NCBI GenBank assembly: GCA_039105265.1
Contig: JAPFFF010000029.1
Span: forward strand, 1,426,001 to 1,490,000
Length of the DNA: 64,000 nucleotides
Reading direction: 5' to 3'
Source of the DNA: Tritrichomonas musculus
Lineage: Eukaryota; Parabasalia; Tritrichomonadida; Tritrichomonadidae
Below the pieces are notes generated by a model. The model had not been told where the DNA came from, did not search any database, and saw nothing but the letters and a program-made list of their open reading frames with translations. The position numbers were made by a program, and so were the translations under genes. Within the stretch, counting starts at the first letter, position 1. Every line of letters starts with the position of its first letter. Below are positions 38,928 through 48,338 of this stretch, in pieces.

Positions 38928-40922
38928 ATGAGTAAATCAACAATAAAACTTACTGCCGGACAAGTAATGCAAGGCAATAACACACAAAAATTATTAGGAT
39001 ATTGTAATAGACTCAACAATGAACTGGGATTCAATATCATTACTACGAATAATCAGGGAGGATTACTAAAGGATAGTCAATATGCCCAAGTTTTATCGAA
39101 TGTTTTAAATGAATTCAATTTTGGTCTTCATGCAAATGTCGTCAATAGTAATACAATAGAGAGATTCATTCAAAGGTTTCAAGAAGAACATCCTATAGAT
39201 AGACCCTTGACTTATAGTGAAGATTTAGTGGATATGAGCGATTATAGATTCAGTTCTTGGATTCAAAATACTGCCCCATTTTATAATGAATTATCCGAGA
39301 GAGTCGACAGAAGAACCCTTGCTTCACATAACAAAAAAGCTTTTCCAAGAAATATTATTCGTACGGCCATAACTATACTCAATTCTCATAACTTTGCCGC
39401 AAACGACAACTTCGATCATAGATATATTCGACGTATCAATTCGGAAAGTCTTCAACATTTTGTAAATAGAGTATATTCACATAGTGAAATTCCTTCTGTC
39501 CCTCCATCAAGTCCTCCCCCTTTTCCTCCAGAAACTTCACATAAGGAACCTCAAGAGTATTCTGGATTTTTCTTTAGACTTGGAGCAGGAGAGACTTTTC
39601 CGGAATTAAATCCCTTAAACAAATTGAGAAGACCTCCTCCAACTACTCAAAATAACAACAACGATAATCCAATTTTATTTCAAAATCAAATGACACAACC
39701 TAATATAAACAATGAAAATATGGAACGATTAATTAATGATTTAATTATAAAGTACAATATAGCCGCCCAACAACCTACTTCTCGTCAAGGTTTAGATCCA
39801 CGAACTGAAGTAGCTTTATATCAAATTGCTGCTATGTATAAAGATTTACCATCTAGACACGGTTCTGCAGGAGCACGTGATAAAGCGGGAATGGAGGCTT
39901 TGGAACACATAGTATTAAGACTCAAAAAGGATATAAAACGTGTCGCACAAGCAATTTCTCCACAAGGAGCACAGAAAATGGTTGAGAAACACAATGAGAA
40001 ATCACCAAATAGCCCATGGACTCTTGTCCACGCAGATATAAACGGAGATAAGATCCCTGATGTCGCCATCAGAAACACCAACAATAAATACATCTATGTA
40101 AATGGATATACAACAACAAAATCCGACTGGCCAATGCGATATGGTTTCTTCAATGCATATCCCACAAGAGAGGACCGAAAAGAATCAGGATTTAAGAGCG
40201 CAAGAGAATTTACTAATAACTTATTTGGCGGTCATTTTGACGTCAATAATCCAAATCCATACATGAAAGGTAATATGGAAGGATGGACAGTACCAGAATC
40301 ATGGCGAGATTACAAACATGAAGGCTATAAGAAACCATCCAACAAGAGAATGACTTCATACAGGAGATTCGAATACTTTATTTTCAGAAAGGCGTTCGAT
40401 CACGCAATCGCTAAATTAATCGCCAACAACTCTATCGGAAACATAACGCAAAAACCACTTAGCAAATACAAGATGCAGATTTACAGTAAGGCATGTGCTA
40501 TGATGTGGAATTACTATATTATACACGATTTTGTAGTAAGGCTCGGATTAGGCAATGTCGATCCAAATAGAAAAGATTTCGATAAATTGAAGAAAAAGAA
40601 CAAACAACTAATTGATGATCTTGTCAGTGATTTAATAGCCCACACTCTCTACGTAAGAGATGGTCATAATGAACAACAGAGAAAAGCCTTTTCAAACCAC
40701 ATAGCTAATCATACCGTATATGCCATTCTCCACGCAGCACAATCATTACAGAAGTCAGAAATATTCGAAGGACACAACCAACAACCACAAGAAATTGACG
40801 ATTTCGATTATTTAGAACAAGACCATCCTGACAATCAATGGACTCAAGAAGGCCAAGGCAATTGGGACGATCATGATGTTTGGTTTAATGATGACGAAGC
40901 AGCTGCACAACTCCATGCATAA
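38928..40922 (+). CDS. Element A large structural-type protein with DxNGD calcium-binding-like motif
   Basis: About 664 residues from the ATG at 38928, which follows the AAATCAA context shared with other element genes; an earlier in-frame ATG at 38889 overlaps the previous gene. The N-terminal third is Asn/Gln-rich with a Pro stretch (PPSSPPPFPP). The centre has ADINGDKIPDVAIRN then YVNGY, an FG-GAP-like loop, and the C-terminal third is helical and basic (YRRFEYFIFRKAFDHAIAKL) with an acidic end. The 764-residue minus-strand protein of element C has the same order (DLNGDKVDDVILI, INGY, basic helices), so they are diverged homologues. Role unknown; a virion or DNA-associated protein is plausible. 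Confidence 0.65.
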   Translation: MSKSTIKLTAGQVMQGNNTQKLLGYCNRLNNELGFNIITTNNQGGLLKDSQYAQVLSNVLNEFNFGLHANVVNSNTIERFIQRFQEEHPIDRPLTYSEDLVDMSDYRFSSWIQNTAPFYNELSERVDRRTLASHNKKAFPRNIIRTAITILNSHNFAANDNFDHRYIRRINSESLQHFVNRVYSHSEIPSVPPSSPPPFPPETSHKEPQEYSGFFFRLGAGETFPELNPLNKLRRPPPTTQNNNNDNPILFQNQMTQPNINNENMERLINDLIIKYNIAAQQPTSRQGLDPRTEVALYQIAAMYKDLPSRHGSAGARDKAGMEALEHIVLRLKKDIKRVAQAISPQGAQKMVEKHNEKSPNSPWTLVHADINGDKIPDVAIRNTNNKYIYVNGYTTTKSDWPMRYGFFNAYPTREDRKESGFKSAREFTNNLFGGHFDVNNPNPYMKGNMEGWTVPESWRDYKHEGYKKPSNKRMTSYRRFEYFIFRKAFDHAIAKLIANNSIGNITQKPLSKYKMQIYSKACAMMWNYYIIHDFVVRLGLGNVDPNRKDFDKLKKKNKQLIDDLVSDLIAHTLYVRDGHNEQQRKAFSNHIANHTVYAILHAAQSLQKSEIFEGHNQQPQEIDDFDYLEQDHPDNQWTQEGQGNWDDHDVWFNDDEAAAQLHA

Positions 40923-40971
40923 AAATTCCAATAAATCTTCACTTATTTTTTTGCAGTCTTTTGGGGAATAA

Positions 40972-41787
40972 ATGAGTTTAAAAGTAATTAATTCTCTTGT
41001 CTCAGAAACTCTGAAACAAAACGCAAACAATTTATCGGGTGCTTTAATCGAGCCAATTCACGATGATATTCATATCAAATACAATTCTGTAAATGTCGTC
41101 GTTGGAAAACAAAATTCTGGAAAAACCGTCATCGCTCTCCAAGAAATCATCAAAATAAGTCTTCTAGACTCACACCATTTACTAATCTATATCACGAAAA
41201 ATGGTGACGAAAACGATAGGAGTTTCCAATCTCTCAAATACCTCATCAAAATACCATATATTACCGTTTCCGAGAAGATGGCAGTCGATTTTATCACAGA
41301 ATTAATTGCTGCAAAAAACCTATACTATCTTGTCAAGCGAGAAAATTTGGAGGAACAACTAGATGATGGACAAAAAAATGATATGTTTAAGGTCCTTCAC
41401 ATTACTGATTTCAGCAAAGATTTTCTCCATACACTGATACTTTTCGATGATATTTCAAACAACAAACTATTTTCGTCCGAAGAATCGTTTTTCTCCCAAC
41501 AGCTCCGAAGATGCAGACACACAAATATTTCCTACTTTTTATTGATTCAAGGATGGAAAGGCATCAAACCGCATATCAAAAATGAGATTACGACTTTGTT
41601 CGTTTTCCCTTGCTTCAACCGTCAACAACTACACTATATTTATTCCCAATCAGCAAGTAATTTGGACTTTGAGGAGTTCTACAATTTGTACAGGCAATTA
41701 TCTGAAGAAAAAAATTACAATCCAGATTCTCATTCCTGCCTAATTGTACAGGTATCAGAGGGGGGAGAAACTTCTATATCAACATAG
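40972..41787 (+). CDS. Element A packaging ATPase (FtsK/A32-like)
   Basis: 271 residues. Walker A GKQNSGKT (about 44-51) and Walker B LILFDD (about 159-164), with the following QLRRCRH and LIQG segments typical of the Polinton/virophage A32-like ATPases that pump DNA into capsids. The N-terminal 25 residues end in LSGALIEP, a motif also found in segment B's ATPase and other element proteins. The 3' end overlaps the convergent 41730-42170 gene by 58 bases. Confidence 0.82.
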   Translation: MSLKVINSLVSETLKQNANNLSGALIEPIHDDIHIKYNSVNVVVGKQNSGKTVIALQEIIKISLLDSHHLLIYITKNGDENDRSFQSLKYLIKIPYITVSEKMAVDFITELIAAKNLYYLVKRENLEEQLDDGQKNDMFKVLHITDFSKDFLHTLILFDDISNNKLFSSEESFFSQQLRRCRHTNISYFLLIQGWKGIKPHIKNEITTLFVFPCFNRQQLHYIYSQSASNLDFEEFYNLYRQLSEEKNYNPDSHSCLIVQVSEGGETSIST

Positions 41788-42170
41788 TTGCTATGTCCAT
41801 GTGGACTATCCATCTGAGGATTTAAGAAATGTATGATGTTATTTATTGTTTCTTTCATTGGTTCTACCAACTTCGTTATTTCACGAATTTGCTGTATCTC
41901 TTTTTTTAGTTCATCTAGCTCGTTGCCAAGGTCAATTTCATATTGTGAATTTCCTTTGACTTTTTTGAGGCTCAACACATTCTTGATTCTCGTTATTCGA
42001 TACCCTTTTATGAGATATAATTTATTGAGTTTATGCGTCGTAAGTTTATCCATCTCTTCTTTATTCTTGTTATAGTATAAATTGAATTCATCAACTGTAT
42101 CAAACTCTTTTGTATGTTTTGAGATAGGCTCGATTACTTTGATGTCGTTCATTTCCTTTTCAATAAACAC
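41730..42170 (-). CDS. Element A small protein of the EFNLYY family
   Basis: 146 residues. EFDTVDEFNLYYNKNKEEMD and LNKLYLIKGYRITRIK match the minus-strand protein at 52781-53257 of element C (SVEEFNLFYQKNIEQMK, LNKIYKI). A coiled coil follows (ELDELKKEIQQIREI). In both elements it lies just downstream of a small glycine/alanine or helical capsid-associated-like protein on the same strand. Function unknown; the conserved pairing suggests a common structural job. Confidence 0.65.
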   Translation of the reverse strand: MFIEKEMNDIKVIEPISKHTKEFDTVDEFNLYYNKNKEEMDKLTTHKLNKLYLIKGYRITRIKNVLSLKKVKGNSQYEIDLGNELDELKKEIQQIREITKLVEPMKETINNIIHFLNPQMDSPHGHSNYVDIEVSPPSDTCTIRQE

Positions 42171-42184
42171 AAATAAAATTCATC

Positions 42185-42526
42185 TTACTTCAACAAAGGA
42201 ATATCAAATCTTCCTGGATTAGTTGATGGCCCTGCAATTTGCTGAGACCAACTATTATTTGTATTTCTTATTCCAACTGCGTTGTAAGGTCCTCCGGCCG
42301 TTCCCGCTCCATTTACTCCCAAAGACTTTCCTCCAGCAAATTTTCCAGCATAATCGCCTATTTTATTGATTACATTTCCTACAGGTCCCCCTATTGCCCC
42401 GCCAAGTACTGGAGCGACTTTTGACACAATTTCAGCACCTTTTTTCAGTACCGGTAATGCTTTTCCGATTACGTTTTTTGCTCCGTTAATGATGTTTTTA
42501 AACCAACCTTCGAATGCCATTTCCAT
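42185..42526 (-). CDS. Element A small Gly/Ala-rich hydrophobic protein, capsid-associated-like
   Basis: 113 residues. An amphipathic N-terminus (MAFEGWFKNIINGAKNVIGK) is followed by a Gly/Ala/Val-rich hydrophobic stretch (VAPVLGGAIGGPVGNVINKI). This composition recalls internal capsid proteins with membrane-active helices such as adenovirus pVI, by analogy only. The counterparts in position are the 84-residue protein of element C (53288-53542) and the 133-residue protein of segment B. Divergent from the capsid gene at 42591. Confidence 0.6.
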   Translation of the reverse strand: MEMAFEGWFKNIINGAKNVIGKALPVLKKGAEIVSKVAPVLGGAIGGPVGNVINKIGDYAGKFAGGKSLGVNGAGTAGGPYNAVGIRNTNNSWSQQIAGPSTNPGRFDIPLLK

Positions 42527-42590
42527 TTAAGTAAAATGTTCATATAACAAACTTTACAACTCCTTTATTGTCATTTTTATATTAAATCAA

Positions 42591-43181
42591 ATGACCTACT
42601 ACAACGCACAGACCAAAAATTTAGGAAATGATGAAGGCGATGTTCTCTCATTTTTCCAGTCAAAATTACGAAATCTCATTCAAAGAAATGGAGGAGATAA
42701 TACATTTTCTTTCGTTATGGAAGAGTTCAAAGACAAAGACGCCCCACTCCCAGTCGGCACAAAAACACGTATCAAATTATCTCATTCCGGCCATACAATC
42801 ACCCAAATTGAGAAGTATTTTACCACAATTCTCCTTGATTTCATCATTAAATTGTCCCAGCCCATTGACGTATCTGCAGATACAAACGGATTGATGAAAA
42901 TATTTGTCGGATTCAAGAATGCTGTAGAATTTTATGAAGATTGTCGCTTCTGGATAAATGATAAACTCTTAGGCGCATATCGACAAGACGAACTCCAAAG
43001 AGAATCTTTCGCCTATAACTCCATCAAACCTCGTGATGCAAAAGCAACATCAAAATATTCTCATTCAACTTGGGAAAATGTCAGTCAATTCTCCCCATCT
43101 GTTTGCGGTTGTTATGTCGATTTAAAGGATATTGCTGACGGTCAACCACATAAATTTACCATTGAATTGACCATCAGTTAG
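42591..43181 (+). pseudogene. Element A major capsid protein, part left of segment B
   Basis: 196 residues resembling the first jelly roll of the capsid protein of element C: FSFVMEEFKDKDAPLPVGTKT, LMKIFVGFKNAVEFYEDCRF, GAYRQDELQRESFAYNSIKPR and STWENVSQFSPSVCGCYVDL correspond to FSFRTVDCHDQPAPFHQG, LYKLFVGFKSSNQLFDRLE, REGFLYSVLKPE and SLWENISNYSQTHAGVYVNL. The ATG follows the AAATCAA context. Segment B follows; another capsid part is at 46990-47943. Confidence 0.72.
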
Positions 43182-43434
43182 ATATAGTAGTGGGTGTTTT
43201 TCTGTAGACACTACAATAGAAACTTACACTTTTGGTCGTTTTTCGTTATGAAAATTAATTTTGGTCTCGCCAAAAGAAATGTCATGATTTACGTCTCGTG
43301 GCGCGTATATTTAATGTATAACCTCGATGTCAGAGCTGTTGGTGATGTTTCAACAATTGATACAACAAATGATATTCATAAATTGCTATTCATCAGATGA
43401 TGCACAAATGAAATATAATTTATTGATATCATAA
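43182..43434. other. Left part of segment B without a clear gene
   Basis: About 250 bases upstream of the first segment B gene. No supported coding frame; ends with the TATCATAAATG start context. Confidence 0.3.
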
Positions 43435-44451
43435 ATGAAACGCTTAACTGACCCAATCGATTACACACCAATACCAAAAGAATACGTGTTCTTCAGGGAA
43501 GATGGAAAGCAAGACAATGACAGACCAAATAGATTTTATTTTAACTTTCCAGCTGATTGGTGTACTGCAGACAAAGGAGAGACAATTATTGGTTTTCGTA
43601 CAATATGGATGTTAGCGAGACGTCGTAAATTAGAATTCAATATCAAAGTCAAAAAATATTTCAGAAATGACAAATCAAAAATGAGTCAAGTTGAATGCAA
43701 TATTGTTTCATGGCTATCAACAGACAAGGATTTGAGAGAAATATGGAAAGATATGAATGAACAATTGAATATCGCTTTTAGTCATTACAATAATTATCAA
43801 TGGAAAGAAGGATATCCAAAGTTTTTCATCAATGATGAAGAGATACCCGAGATGTATATCAAAAACCAAAAACGAATCAGAGACGTTCAAATGGACGGAT
43901 ACTATGACTACAACAAAAAGATGTTTATCGAAACTATTTATTCAGCAGCGAATGAACTAAAGGAAGATGAAGTAGATGAAGATGATAAGAATAAATTATG
44001 TAATGTTGAAATAGCTATTAAATTCAAATATAGACATTATGACAAAAATAACAAAGAACAGTATAACGAACCACATGTTAAATGCGATTTTGCGGATATC
44101 ATGAATGTTGGCTTTGAGCCATTTCAAAATGACCCGAACAATTATATGAACATCACTGATGACAAGGTTGAAGGAAAATGGATGAAAGAAATTAAATTTG
44201 AGAATGTATGGGATAGACACAGTTGCAAAGTGTATTCATCAATAGCTGAAGAGACAAGCAAGGGATATGTTGGAAATAGTTATCAAAACTTCTCGCCAAT
44301 CAAATATTTCAAATTGAATTCTACTGACCAAACATTTTGGATTGAATTTTATAGTGGTCGTAATTATAAAATGCCTGTCAAATTACCAGTTAGTGAAAGT
44401 TTTATGATTGAAATGCAGATGATGAATCATCAGAAGTTGTTATATATATAA
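43435..44451 (+). CDS. Segment B putative minor capsid (penton-like) protein
   Basis: 338 residues, not certainly assigned. Beta-rich ends flank an acidic middle (ELKEDEVDEDDKNKL). The C-terminus FWIEFYSGRNYKMPVKLPV with FMIEMQMM has the strand-turn-strand pattern seen at the end of penton-like minor capsid proteins of Polintons and virophages. It is first in a tight run: the integrase ATG comes one base after its stop. Minor capsid protein is an inference from pattern and place. Confidence 0.5.
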   Translation: MKRLTDPIDYTPIPKEYVFFREDGKQDNDRPNRFYFNFPADWCTADKGETIIGFRTIWMLARRRKLEFNIKVKKYFRNDKSKMSQVECNIVSWLSTDKDLREIWKDMNEQLNIAFSHYNNYQWKEGYPKFFINDEEIPEMYIKNQKRIRDVQMDGYYDYNKKMFIETIYSAANELKEDEVDEDDKNKLCNVEIAIKFKYRHYDKNNKEQYNEPHVKCDFADIMNVGFEPFQNDPNNYMNITDDKVEGKWMKEIKFENVWDRHSCKVYSSIAEETSKGYVGNSYQNFSPIKYFKLNSTDQTFWIEFYSGRNYKMPVKLPVSESFMIEMQMMNHQKLLYI

Positions 44452-44452
44452 A

Positions 44453-45541
44453 ATGACTTTCAAATCAATTGAAGATTTATATAATCGTTTTCCATGGCGG
44501 ACACCATCAAAATTTGTACCACTAGCGAAAAGATATGGATTTAATGAAAAGGAAGCAAGAGAATATTTGAAAAATAATATCATTCATGATGTAGTACCAG
44601 ACAAACCAAAATATATGAACATCTATTCAAAACATCCTGGAGGATATCAAATGGACACGTTCATTAATAATAGACGAAAGAATGAATTAAATTATTTGAT
44701 GTTCATTAATATAAACACACGCAAAGCTTACAGTTATCCATTGGTTGGGAAGGGAGCAAAAACAATAATAGAAGCATTTAATAAATTCATAGATGATGTC
44801 AAAAATGTTTATTCAATAACGTCAGACCAAGACCCAGCATATTTGTCAAATGAATTCTTGGATTACATTAAATCAAAGAACATTATTTATAGAACAACAG
44901 AAGACAATAATCATAATGTGTTGGGAATAATAAATCGATTCATGAGAACAATTAGGGATATGATAGGTGAAAATAGATATATTGCTGAAGATGAAATGAA
45001 ATCATTAATTGAAGCATATAATGAAACACCACACAAATCATTGAATAATAGAGCACCAAATGATATAACAGAAAATGATGAAATGGAATATATTAAAAAA
45101 ATGTCTAAAAATAATCCATATGATTATAAGCCTGATGATAGAGTGAGAATAGTTAACATTGATGGTCCATCGTGGGCGAAGGCAAAAAGACGTTCACGTG
45201 TCAGCAAAGAAGCATATATTGTAGATTCAAAAATAGGTAATCAATTTATGATTAAAGCTAAAGATAAATCAGTTGATAAATATCCTGGATATCAATTAGT
45301 GAAGACAGATAATAAAAATATCGCTGAGACATTGAAGGATGGTAAACGTGGAATTATAGACAAAATAACAGGCTACAATAAAAAATCGAATCAATATCAA
45401 GTCGTTTATGAAGGCGGCGTGAAAGATAAAATAGCAGCGAGAAATTTGAGAGAAGGCAATCCAGCGATGTTGAGTCGAATGGAACGTGAATATTGGAGCA
45501 AACAACAAACGATACCACCGCAAATATTAAAATGGTCTTAA
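44453..45541 (+). CDS. Segment B retroviral-type (DDE) integrase
   Basis: 362 residues. The catalytic core is recognisable from YQMDTFINN, ITSDQDPAYLSNEFLDYIK, NHNVLGIINRFMRTIRD and the YNETPHKSLNNRAP end motif of Polinton integrases. The C-terminal part (YNKKSNQYQVVYEGGVKDKI) looks like a small beta-barrel or chromodomain-like module. It would insert the element into the host DNA. It is closer in style to other Maverick integrases than to the integrase of element C. Confidence 0.82.
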   Translation: MTFKSIEDLYNRFPWRTPSKFVPLAKRYGFNEKEAREYLKNNIIHDVVPDKPKYMNIYSKHPGGYQMDTFINNRRKNELNYLMFININTRKAYSYPLVGKGAKTIIEAFNKFIDDVKNVYSITSDQDPAYLSNEFLDYIKSKNIIYRTTEDNNHNVLGIINRFMRTIRDMIGENRYIAEDEMKSLIEAYNETPHKSLNNRAPNDITENDEMEYIKKMSKNNPYDYKPDDRVRIVNIDGPSWAKAKRRSRVSKEAYIVDSKIGNQFMIKAKDKSVDKYPGYQLVKTDNKNIAETLKDGKRGIIDKITGYNKKSNQYQVVYEGGVKDKIAARNLREGNPAMLSRMEREYWSKQQTIPPQILKWS

Positions 45542-45666
45542 TTGTCGTTCATATATTTATTATATATTTTTGAAAATTTATTGATGACAAATCCAGTGAT
45601 TTCAATATACATTTGAATGATAGCCATTCGTTCTAAAAGCTTTAAATAATCTTCGAATGAAAACAT
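45538..45666 (-). CDS. Segment B possible small protein, 42 residues
   Basis: MFSFEDYLKLLERMAIIQMY onward, a helical peptide with a hydrophobic middle, fills exactly the gap between the integrase and ATPase genes on the opposite strand. Compact filling of gaps is usual in these elements, but the size makes this weak. Confidence 0.3.
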   Translation of the reverse strand: MFSFEDYLKLLERMAIIQMYIEITGFVINKFSKIYNKYMNDN

Positions 45667-45681
45667 TTATATATAAATAAA

Positions 45682-46533
45682 ATGAGCAGATTAATAAAAC
45701 AAGTTGAATCACTAATTAAAACAACATTGAAGAAAAATGAGAAAGAAATTGAAGGCGCATTGATTAAACCATTATCACCAGACTATCCATTTTCAACAAA
45801 TGGTATATATTTTCTGATTGGCAAACCAGGTAGTGGCAAAACATATTGGCTATGGAAACATATTATGATAACGGAAAAGCTATTTAAACATCCATATTAT
45901 AATAAAATCATTTTTTGTTCAACTAGTGGTAAAGCTGATAAGACATCTGAAGTGTTGAGTAAAAATATTAAAACAAAAATCAATTATGTTAGTGAAGATG
46001 AATTGATGAATTATTTGAAGAAACATATCAAACGCAAAACGAAATATTATGCAATGGTGAAACATGTATTGTCTAAACTAAAAGAAACGTCAGAAGAGAT
46101 GGCACGATTAATAAACAAGCATTCATTGTTTGATATTGAAGATAGAATAGCTTATATTTCAAACAAGCTTGTCAAATATAACACGACAGCTTATCCATAT
46201 CATACATTGATTATACTTGATGATTGTGCTGGTAGTGATTTGTTGAAGAATGGAAATAGCGAATTCATAAGATTGTTAACAAAAACGAGACACTATAATT
46301 TGACATGTATAATGGCTTTTCAAACATTGAGATTCGTTCATTTGAATGCAAAACGTATGGCAACCGATGTGATATGTTATAGCGGATTTAGCAAAGAAGA
46401 CTTTTCATCATTATTGATGCAAACGAATAATAATCTTGATGTTAAATCGACAGTTAATGAATATCTACAACATGACGACCCTCATGATAAATTTATAATG
46501 AATATCACAGCTGGTGAATATTATTTTGAATAA
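45682..46533 (+). CDS. Segment B packaging ATPase (FtsK/A32-like)
   Basis: 283 residues. Walker A GKPGSGKT (about 50-57), Walker B LIILDD (about 176-181), then TKTRHYNLTCIMAFQT, the Gln-containing sensor region of A32-like ATPases. It is homologous to the ATPase of element A but well diverged. The first 30 residues end in IEGALIKP, parallel to LSGALIEP in the element A enzyme. ATG preceded by TATATAAATAAA. Confidence 0.82.
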   Translation: MSRLIKQVESLIKTTLKKNEKEIEGALIKPLSPDYPFSTNGIYFLIGKPGSGKTYWLWKHIMITEKLFKHPYYNKIIFCSTSGKADKTSEVLSKNIKTKINYVSEDELMNYLKKHIKRKTKYYAMVKHVLSKLKETSEEMARLINKHSLFDIEDRIAYISNKLVKYNTTAYPYHTLIILDDCAGSDLLKNGNSEFIRLLTKTRHYNLTCIMAFQTLRFVHLNAKRMATDVICYSGFSKEDFSSLLMQTNNNLDVKSTVNEYLQHDDPHDKFIMNITAGEYYFE

Positions 46534-46556
46534 TAGTTGATTTTATTAAATTATAA

Positions 46557-46958
46557 ATGGGATTATACAAAAACATCATTAAACCAGAAATCAAAAAGAG
46601 TTTGGGACATTATGGTCGTAAATTATTTAATGTAGCTAATGTGGCATCAGTTGGTAGATTACGAGGTTTATATAATGCAGCTACTGATTTTATGGACAAT
46701 CACAGTGGATTGATTGGTGGGGTTGCTGGACATATTGGTAAAAAATTCTTGAGTCAAAGTATGAGAGATAAAATATCAAATGCAGCAAATGAAGTCATTG
46801 ATGTATTACCAAATAGTAAACTGAAGGGAGCATTAATTAAAATCAGTAATGAGGCACATGATTATAAATATGATATACCAGCAATAGATTATAGTGTAGG
46901 ACGAAAGAAAGAAATGAAAAATAATAAATATCGAAAAGCTGTAGGATATGAAGGATAG
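46557..46958 (+). CDS. Segment B small Gly/Ala-rich protein, capsid-associated-like
   Basis: 133 residues: a basic amphipathic start (GLYKNIIKPEIKKSLGHYGR), a glycine-rich hydrophobic middle (HSGLIGGVAGHIGKKFL) and the motif LKGALIKI at about residues 89-96. Likely counterpart of the 113-residue protein of element A and the 84-residue protein of element C. Function by analogy only: inner capsid or membrane-active protein. Confidence 0.55.
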   Translation: MGLYKNIIKPEIKKSLGHYGRKLFNVANVASVGRLRGLYNAATDFMDNHSGLIGGVAGHIGKKFLSQSMRDKISNAANEVIDVLPNSKLKGALIKISNEAHDYKYDIPAIDYSVGRKKEMKNNKYRKAVGYEG

Positions 46959-46989
46959 TGCATCTTGATGATTTTTTCTGTTTTTCTTT

Positions 46990-47943
46990 GGATATACTGA
47001 CGAAGAATTTACAAAATATGGAGTTTCAAGAGATGATGTCAATAAAAAAGAATTTGCAGAGTTAATCGCAGCAGCTAATCCAGACAAACCATTGGATCCA
47101 GGAGATACTGTCAAAATTATCAAAAGTGAATTGAAAGGCGCCTTACTTGCCTCAACAAAATCAGAGAATATCAACCTCAAAACAGAAAAAATTACTTTGG
47201 ATGTCCTTGGAGGAACTATTCAATTGGGTCGTTCAAATTTGGCAGGTTTTGGCCTCAAACCAGACGTTTATCATGGACTTGTCAGAGAATTACAAACTCC
47301 TTTATTGATTCCGTCTCAGGAACTTACAAGAGAAATATTCGAAGGAACTGCCAAAGTAAACGGTCTCGAAATCAGTAAGTCAATTCCATTGAGAAATGCG
47401 ACAAATATCACAATGATGTTTCCAAAATCTCCTGCTGACATTACTTGTTTCGACAATATTATGTATCAAAATGTCCAGCTCGTAGTCAATAAAAGAACAT
47501 ACCCAGACACTGAATTTGCCAATACTTGTGCTGCAAGATTTTATCAACATCAACTTATCGCAAACGAACTAGATGGAGCCTTAGAAGCCACACAAGAATT
47601 TGAAGACTCTTTCACGCAACCATTAAACGACCCAGCAACAGGAAAACGATATACAAATTGCCGCTCTGACGGAACATCTTTTGGCATAAACTTCCAACTC
47701 GAAAGAAGCAATGTAGGCTATGTATTTGACGGAATCGATACTGGAAGTACTTCAATAACCGTTACGTTCAGAGGTCAGCCAATGTATCGTGGTGATGATG
47801 ACACATACTTTATTCCCGACCCAGAATATCCCAACATGCATCCTCCGTCACCAGAAGCCTGGATTTGTTCTGATACATATTTCACTTGGAGCGTTAATGG
47901 AGTCGAATATTATCCTAATTCAGTACCAGCAGGCTACGAGTAA
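46990..47943 (+). pseudogene. Element A major capsid protein, part right of segment B
   Basis: Coding sequence resembling the second jelly roll of the capsid protein of element C: TDEEFTKYGVSRD, SNLAGFGLKPDVYHGL, PLLIPSQELTRE, ITMMFPKSPADITCFDN, EDSFTQPLND and DTYFTWSVNGVEY correspond to TDEEYERFGIKRT, SNMQGYGVCEATRQGI, GIIIPSQKV, MSVLFPKHHNDLTVFEN, EDSFTMPKNN and DTYFKLSLDGLEY. It contains LKGALLAS, one of the recurring GA motifs. Confidence 0.72.
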
Positions 47944-47991
47944 AAAAACAGTAAAAAAATATTTTTTTTGCGCATGCTCAATGCTGAATCC

Positions 47992-48324
47992 TCAGTACTC
48001 TAACTTCAAGAAAACAGTGAAATTGTCAGGCTTTATTTCGTTCCCTTCTGCGTCTGTAAACCATATCCTAAACTCTCTTTTTGTCCCGACAAATTCGTAT
48101 TTCCTATTATCGTCCGGAGGAGTCAAATTGGCTTACCAGACAAGAGAATCTTCGTACTCATCTCTTTGAATAAATGAAGCGTGCATTTCTGTTTCTCCGT
48201 CCAGATATCCATTACAGGTGGCTCGACAAAATTGGAAGGAAATATATCGTTTATTCAATGAATTTGTGAATTCTGAGGGCAAAATATTGTTGTACTTTTT
48301 GGTAATGAAGTATGTCTTGGGCAT
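47992..48324 (-). pseudogene. Element A homologue of the 116-residue protein of element C, broken
   Basis: The minus strand carries recognisable blocks such as KRYISFQFCRATCNGYLDGE and FRIWFTDAEGNEIKPDNF, matching KKYIVVQYCGAVVNQHIVGD and YHLWFTDMKGNVIEPESF in the gene at 56590-56940. It is broken, with about one break. In element A it lies on the opposite strand to the capsid gene; in element C it is on the same strand after the integrase. The WFTD..GN pattern resembles the last strands of small jelly-roll capsid proteins. Confidence 0.6.
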
Positions 48325-48338
48325 TTATTTATTTTAAA

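Larger units (their letters stand above)
43182..46985. mobile_element. Segment B: second Maverick/Polinton-like element piece inside the capsid gene region of element A
   Basis: Ends approximate. Four plus-strand genes and one tiny minus-strand gene: a putative minor capsid protein, DDE integrase, A32-like ATPase and a small Gly/Ala-rich protein. The block is more AT-rich than element A and is flanked on both sides by capsid-like coding parts of A, so it entered A by insertion or replacement. The genes seen look whole. No terminal repeats or target duplication could be matched, and no capsid or polymerase gene is within the block, so it is only part of an element. Confidence 0.68.

Noticed and set aside
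43182-46985. Inverted ends for segment B (GTGCATCATCTGATGA-like near 43400 against GTGCATCTTGATGA near 46962)
   Set aside because: The match is short, needs a gap and lies at unequal distances from the expected borders, so it is not enough to call terminal repeats.
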